Source: Phylloscopus collybita
Taxonomy: Eukaryota > Chordata > Aves > Passeriformes > Phylloscopidae
Direction: 5' to 3'
DNA length: 64,000 nucleotides
Assembly (NCBI GenBank): GCA_027886175.1
Contig: JAJNNQ010000018.1
Coordinates: 20,937,001 to 21,001,000 of the forward strand
The position numbers and the translations under genes were made by a program. Below are positions 59,301-64,000 of the stretch, piece by piece. The notes below the pieces were generated by a model that was not told the origin of the DNA, did not search any database, and saw only the letters and a list, made by a program, of their open reading frames with translations. How positions within the stretch are numbered: the stretch's first letter is position 1; each line of letters starts with the position of its first letter.

Positions 59301-62300
59301 TACTTAAAATCTTGCATCTTGCTATATCATAGATTCAATATCTTTCAAAATGAGAGCTTGTTGTAATGGTTTTGTCTAGAATTTTTCAGGCAGTAATAGA
59401 ATATGTTTGTCAGTGTAGTTCATTGCTATGTTAATAACTTTTATATCCTTTCAGCTGATGTGCTATTTAAAAATCATTTTTTCCCTAAAGTGAGTCCTAA
59501 TGATATTGTGTATTTGGGGAATTGAAGTTTAAATCCTTTGTCAGTACCAAAAAATTCCTCACTTTAAAAAGAGCTTCAGTCATTAGTAAAACCAATTCTT
59601 AATGTTGACTGTATACAACAAAATACTTTTAATTACAGAATATACATTTTAAGTGAATTCTTGGAAAAAAAGGAAGTCTAGCTTGTTTTGGATTTTTCTA
59701 CATAAAGATTAAGTAAATAACATGTAATCTGTGCGCATTTTTTCCTTCTAGTGGGTTAAATATGACAAATTCCTAGGTTGAATATTTACTCTGATCAGCA
59801 TGTTCAAGGTAATAACTGTCTGTATCCAACATCTTTTTTTTTCCTTCTTGGTTTTGGTTTAAGAAAATGGGAACTGTGATTGGTACTTTTAAATGCTTTA
59901 CATATTTTGTAGTTAAAGGGGAAAATCCTTAAAAATGTTTTAGAGCCAGGCAAGACAAGCAAATTAACTATACAGTTCAGACAGTATGAGTGATTGGAAC
60001 AATAAGCCACTAATTCCTTTTTACTAATTAACAACTTCTTCTATGTAGTTTTTTAAAAATTCACAAGTAATCATGGGCCCATATATTTGAATCTTCTTTA
60101 GAGTGGGCAGAGTTTCTTTTTTGCATCTATTACTACTCTAGGATAAGGTCATAACATAGTCAAGGGCACGATTTGGATACTTCTGCCTATTTTAATGGAC
60201 TTGAGTTGCAGGTTATTAAGTACTGTTAATAAACATTGTTGCTGTAAAGTTGTTTTTTTTTTTTTTTTTTTTGCTTAAACAGATACATTATCTGAGTCAA
60301 AGAGAATGTGCTTGCTCCTGATTATGTGTTAAAAAAAAAAAGAGAACTGAGTGTAAAAGTTGGTCTCCTGTTCCTCAGTTGGATTTCTTAATTCTGCACC
60401 ACCTTTCTACTCTGAGAATTATTTTTTAAAATACACATGTTCATATTGCAGTACTTCTTTTTGAGTACTTGAGCAGTACCTTTGTGCAACATTATATATT
60501 GCTAGTATGTAAATCTCTGTTTAGTGGAAAACATTTAAACGTAAAATTTATCACTTTGATTTTTGTTTCACAATTCTAACACTTAAATTTTGTTGTGGAT
60601 ATTTTGGTTTGTTTGTTTTAGTATACCTGGTGAATTGAGATGCCTACCACTAGAGAAAGAAACCAAGTGCAAAACCAAGAAAACAGATTCATTGAAATAT
60701 ATATGTATGTCCTTCATGCGTATGTACATACTACATCAATATCGTACATACTTCAGCTGTCAGGACAAAACTTTGTCTTCCTGGTTTTAATTATATTTGA
60801 TGACTCAGCTGTAGAACATTACTTTATTGATTGATTGAAATTCTAGGAGCAGCATTTTCTGAAAATAAGGCTTGAATGCTGTCTGTATGGAAAATTGCTT
60901 CTACTTGCAAAATCAGATGATCAGACAGTATACCATTTCTTGCAAGACACGGTAATTTCTTTAAAATTAAGAAATCTAGTGAAATAATTCTGTTCTAATG
61001 CAACGTGCGTAAAATCCATGGAGCACATTTTTATTAAGGAAGAGCTGAAAGGATAGAATTAAATTAGGACAGTATTGAATATAGTGCAATGATCTTATAG
61101 CTATTTGGCAATCCACAGTTTGCTTATCAAGTTCTTAATGTCTATTACAAACCAGTTTATTTTTTAGCAGAAGCATATTTAAATTGGCAGAATGCTGAGT
61201 TTTTCAGATGCCTTGCTTCTGTTAAGCCATGAGACATGTCATGGAACTTGGGAGGAAGTTTGATTTGCATAGCTTCAAGTCATCCTTGTGTCTGAGGAAG
61301 ACGGGACTTTCTTCTCCAAGCTGTTGGTAATGTTGAGCTGATGTTTCTCAAGTGTGTTAAAGGGATTATAAGTATGTTGGGCTATGTTTTATTAAAGTGG
61401 CTTCTTAAGTAAGAGTGGAATGTGAATATTCTGCTATATACATCCTTATTCTCGTAAAAGCTGGAGAAATATTAATACTTCATTCTTGGTCAATGAGACT
61501 TACTTACACAGACTGGTTTAATGACTTTGTACCATGGACTATACATGTATTACAGTGAAACAGAGAAAATAGCAAAGAGTAGGATAAGATCTGAACTTTA
61601 AGGTTGGAATGTTTCTAACTTGTTGCAAAAACATTTCTGGTTTGAAAATACAAAAATACTCTATCCTTTCTGATATATGTATCTTATATACAATATGTGT
61701 ATGGTATAACATCTTCAAGCTGGCTTCTGATAATTGTGGGAAGATTGTGTTGTGAGGCAAATAAAAACTGAAAGCTTTCTAAGACTTCCTTTTCGACAGT
61801 TTCAAAAATTATTGTATTTTAAAATCTAATATGTTTACAGGACACTGCAATTCCTATTTTGATCTGATCTTAAAGCGCTTGAAACTTAGAACTTGATTAA
61901 AGTAAGTATTTTGTAGTCTTGCTGTAAGCAACAGATTTTGCTCATTATCTAGAAGGAATTTTGATTTCCAAAGAATTATTTACAATAAGGACAATGTTAT
62001 TATTACTAAATTATGAAAATTTCCATTCTTACTGTAATTGAGAATCAATGGTATGATTATGTGGGCCATTCAGCTGCATGATTATGCATTCTTCATGCTT
62101 TAATCTGTTGTTACTATAAGAATGGCAATATAAAATGCTTTTAGTTCACAAAATTAGCATTTCATGTTTTCTGAAGTGGTAATGTACAAATATAGTGTGA
62201 CTGAATTTGAGCATTCTATTTGTTGCTACTAATAAGGTTTTTGTAATTAATTTTTTTTTGTTCATTGGGAATTTTTTTGATGATGATTAACTAACTTGTA

Positions 62301-64000
62301 ATAATCTGACTTACTTGAGTAGTAGTATAACATTATTGGACAGATGCAGGAACCACGCTGGATCAGGTTAGGAAGAAATGTCAGTACTCAGAGTGTCAAT
62401 TCACTAGGATAGATGCTGGCTGTAATCAGGGCATTTTTACAGAACTGTATAAGCTCTGAAGCTGGGTAGTCTCTTTCTCCATCTGAATCACTAATACAAA
62501 TAATATTTTATGACACCAGGTCAAAAAAAAAGTAGTATCAGGTGTCTTGTACCTTAAAACTTGTTGCACGTGTTCTGTTGTCATCTGATGTGTACCCTGA
62601 AGTATACAGTGTGCAAGTTGCATGTGTACTCTGGTTCCAAGTTGTACATCTGACATTATTCTTTTTCCTGAGCAGTGCTTTTAATTGGTGTCCTGTAAGA
62701 GATAGTTCTGGGTTTTTTTAATGCTCTAAAGACTTTGTTTGCATTGCCTTAGCAGAGAAAACAAGATCCAAGAGAAAGAGTTTATTCCAGAAGAAGTTGT
62801 ATTTTAGCTCAAGTAAACTGGCTTGCTAGTGTATAAAATACACATCAAGACAGCAGAAGGACAGACATTTACAGTAAACCAAGTTTTTATTAAATGGGAA
62901 AATATCTGTTACTGATCATGCTTTGGGAAAAATTAACTTTGAGGATCAAGTGTGTAGAGGAGAGTGTCTTGCACTGGGGCATTGTACTATGTGTATAGTA
63001 GTGTAGGTCTGGAAAAGATGCTGTCAGAAAGCTTGATAGAGCAGAGAAATCTGGCATGATTAATTTTAAATATTACTTTGAAGCTGAAGGTTGTCTGTGA
63101 TTTGTATCTTATTGTCATTATTAAACCTCTACATTGTCATACAGAACAAAAAAATCAGATCCCTGTTTCAATTAAGAGGCCCTTTGAAATAAATATGCCA
63201 GCAACAAATGTTGTTGCAGCAAAGCAAAATTATACTAGACAAAGGGGTAAAATTATAGAAGCCACAGAAAAGCAAGCAAACTTCTGGGTAAGAAGTAAAA
63301 AAACAGTTTTTGAAAAGCAAACTCATGTTTTCATTTTGATTATTTTCTTTTTTCCTGAAGAAAGTTTAGAACCACATTTTCACAGTAAAAACATATTTTA
63401 GAGCTAAGGCTTAAACCTTTACTTTTGGATTCAGGAGCTTTAATTTTTGTAATTATATTTTGTCATACATAATATAAAGACACAAGGGAAGAGAAATTTA
63501 GCCCTTTAATAAGATTGCTAGAGGATATAAAAACCTTAGGTAAATAGTATGAATTTTCAACATTGGATGTACATTAAGAGAGTAGTTTTCTGTTGTTTTC
63601 TCTGTTCTCAACAGGCATTAGCAGGTCACTGCACATTCTAACCTATGTCTCATAGCAGTTATATCCTTCTGGGGCGTTTTCAGTGAAGCGTGCTTACTGT
63701 TTGCTTGGTACCTCTCCCTTCCTAACCTAGGAGATGATGCCCCAGCTATTGAAAACACTTCCCAAGGTTCTGTTTGCCAATATGCCTTAAAATGTGTGCT
63801 GCAAGAGGCATCACATAAGAACATATCAAACATTTTTACACTTCAGCAAACTTCAGTTTGTTCCTTGCATTTGCATTGCTGAGATTAAACAGATCTGCAG
63901 CTATAATATAAATAGGTAAAGGATTAGGTGTGTAGAATACTCAGTGTATTCTCCCATTTACAATGGTATTTTTGTGGGATTTTGACAGTCATTTTGCCAT
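53325..64000 (+). other. CEP128 intron after coding exon 17 (incomplete at window end)
   Basis: At least 10.7 kb of intron follows, AT-rich throughout. It holds an ERV LTR fragment at 53993-54362, long T runs at 55088-55103 and 60251-60272, and a G/A-rich tract at 58062-58079. No exon resembling the CEP128 C-terminus was found. A possible alternative terminal exon is discussed as a finding. Confidence 0.8.
53993..54362 (+). mobile_element. Avian endogenous retrovirus LTR fragment (solo-LTR-like), sense
   Basis: The sequence starts TGGTTTTGGC, then AGAGTTAATTCTCTTCCTAG, GTTGATAGCACACTGATG, TCAATGACTTTTCAG, a GGTGCACAA block, and GGTGGTGAGCAATGATATTG with a CATCACTTGG segment. These follow, in order, a common bird LTR family that I know from memory. 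No internal retroviral genes flank it, so it looks like a decayed solo LTR. It is noncoding. Confidence 0.75.

Noticed and set aside
63078..63401. 107-codon plus-strand ORF in the last intron
   Set aside because: It is AT-rich with no recognised domain, and its residues do not resemble the CEP128 C-terminus.
1..64000. CRISPR arrays, operons, phage or bacterial defence genes
   Set aside because: The window is a vertebrate intron-exon gene; no regularly spaced direct repeats or compact gene clusters were seen.

Overview
This is vertebrate nuclear DNA, most likely from a bird. It is AT-rich and intron-rich, has one CpG island, and carries several truncated CR1 LINE copies with CR1-type 3' ends, plus LTR pieces that resemble avian endogenous retroviruses. 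I cannot assign a species. I see no bacterial genes, CRISPR array, rRNA or tRNA.

The window is dominated by one plus-strand gene, CEP128 (centrosomal protein of 128 kDa, also C14orf145), a subdistal-appendage protein of the mother centriole. It starts in the CpG island at about 4310-4860, has a long 5'UTR intron, and has its ATG at 7339. I could place 17 coding exons between 7339 and 53324, with introns of 0.7 to 7.0 kb. Every junction keeps the reading frame and has GT/AG ends. Together they encode about 938 residues; the human protein has about 1,094. The C-terminal exons lie beyond the right edge, because the last placed exon ends in phase 1 and nothing after 53324 resembles the rest of the protein.

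Layout: 1-4310 is upstream intergenic sequence with CR1, LTR and old-repeat fragments. 4310-4860 is the CpG-island promoter. 4584-7324 is 5'UTR intron, with a possible 40-nt noncoding exon and a long (TTTTA)n repeat. 7325-53324 holds the coding exons and introns. 53325-64000 is the start of a large intron with a solo-LTR-like fragment. In mammals CEP128 lies head-to-head with TSHR, so TSHR is expected on the minus strand to the left. I found no TSHR exon 1 in the first 4.3 kb.

Points for a second look include a NAGNAG acceptor at coding exon 11, a weak donor at coding exon 1, a group of perfect intronic hairpins, an all-sense set of CR1 fragments inside the gene, an LTR with primer-site-like sequence and splice donor upstream, and a possible alternative last exon at 59056. 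I did not find a convincing undescribed system; this is mostly an ordinary gene with ordinary repeats.
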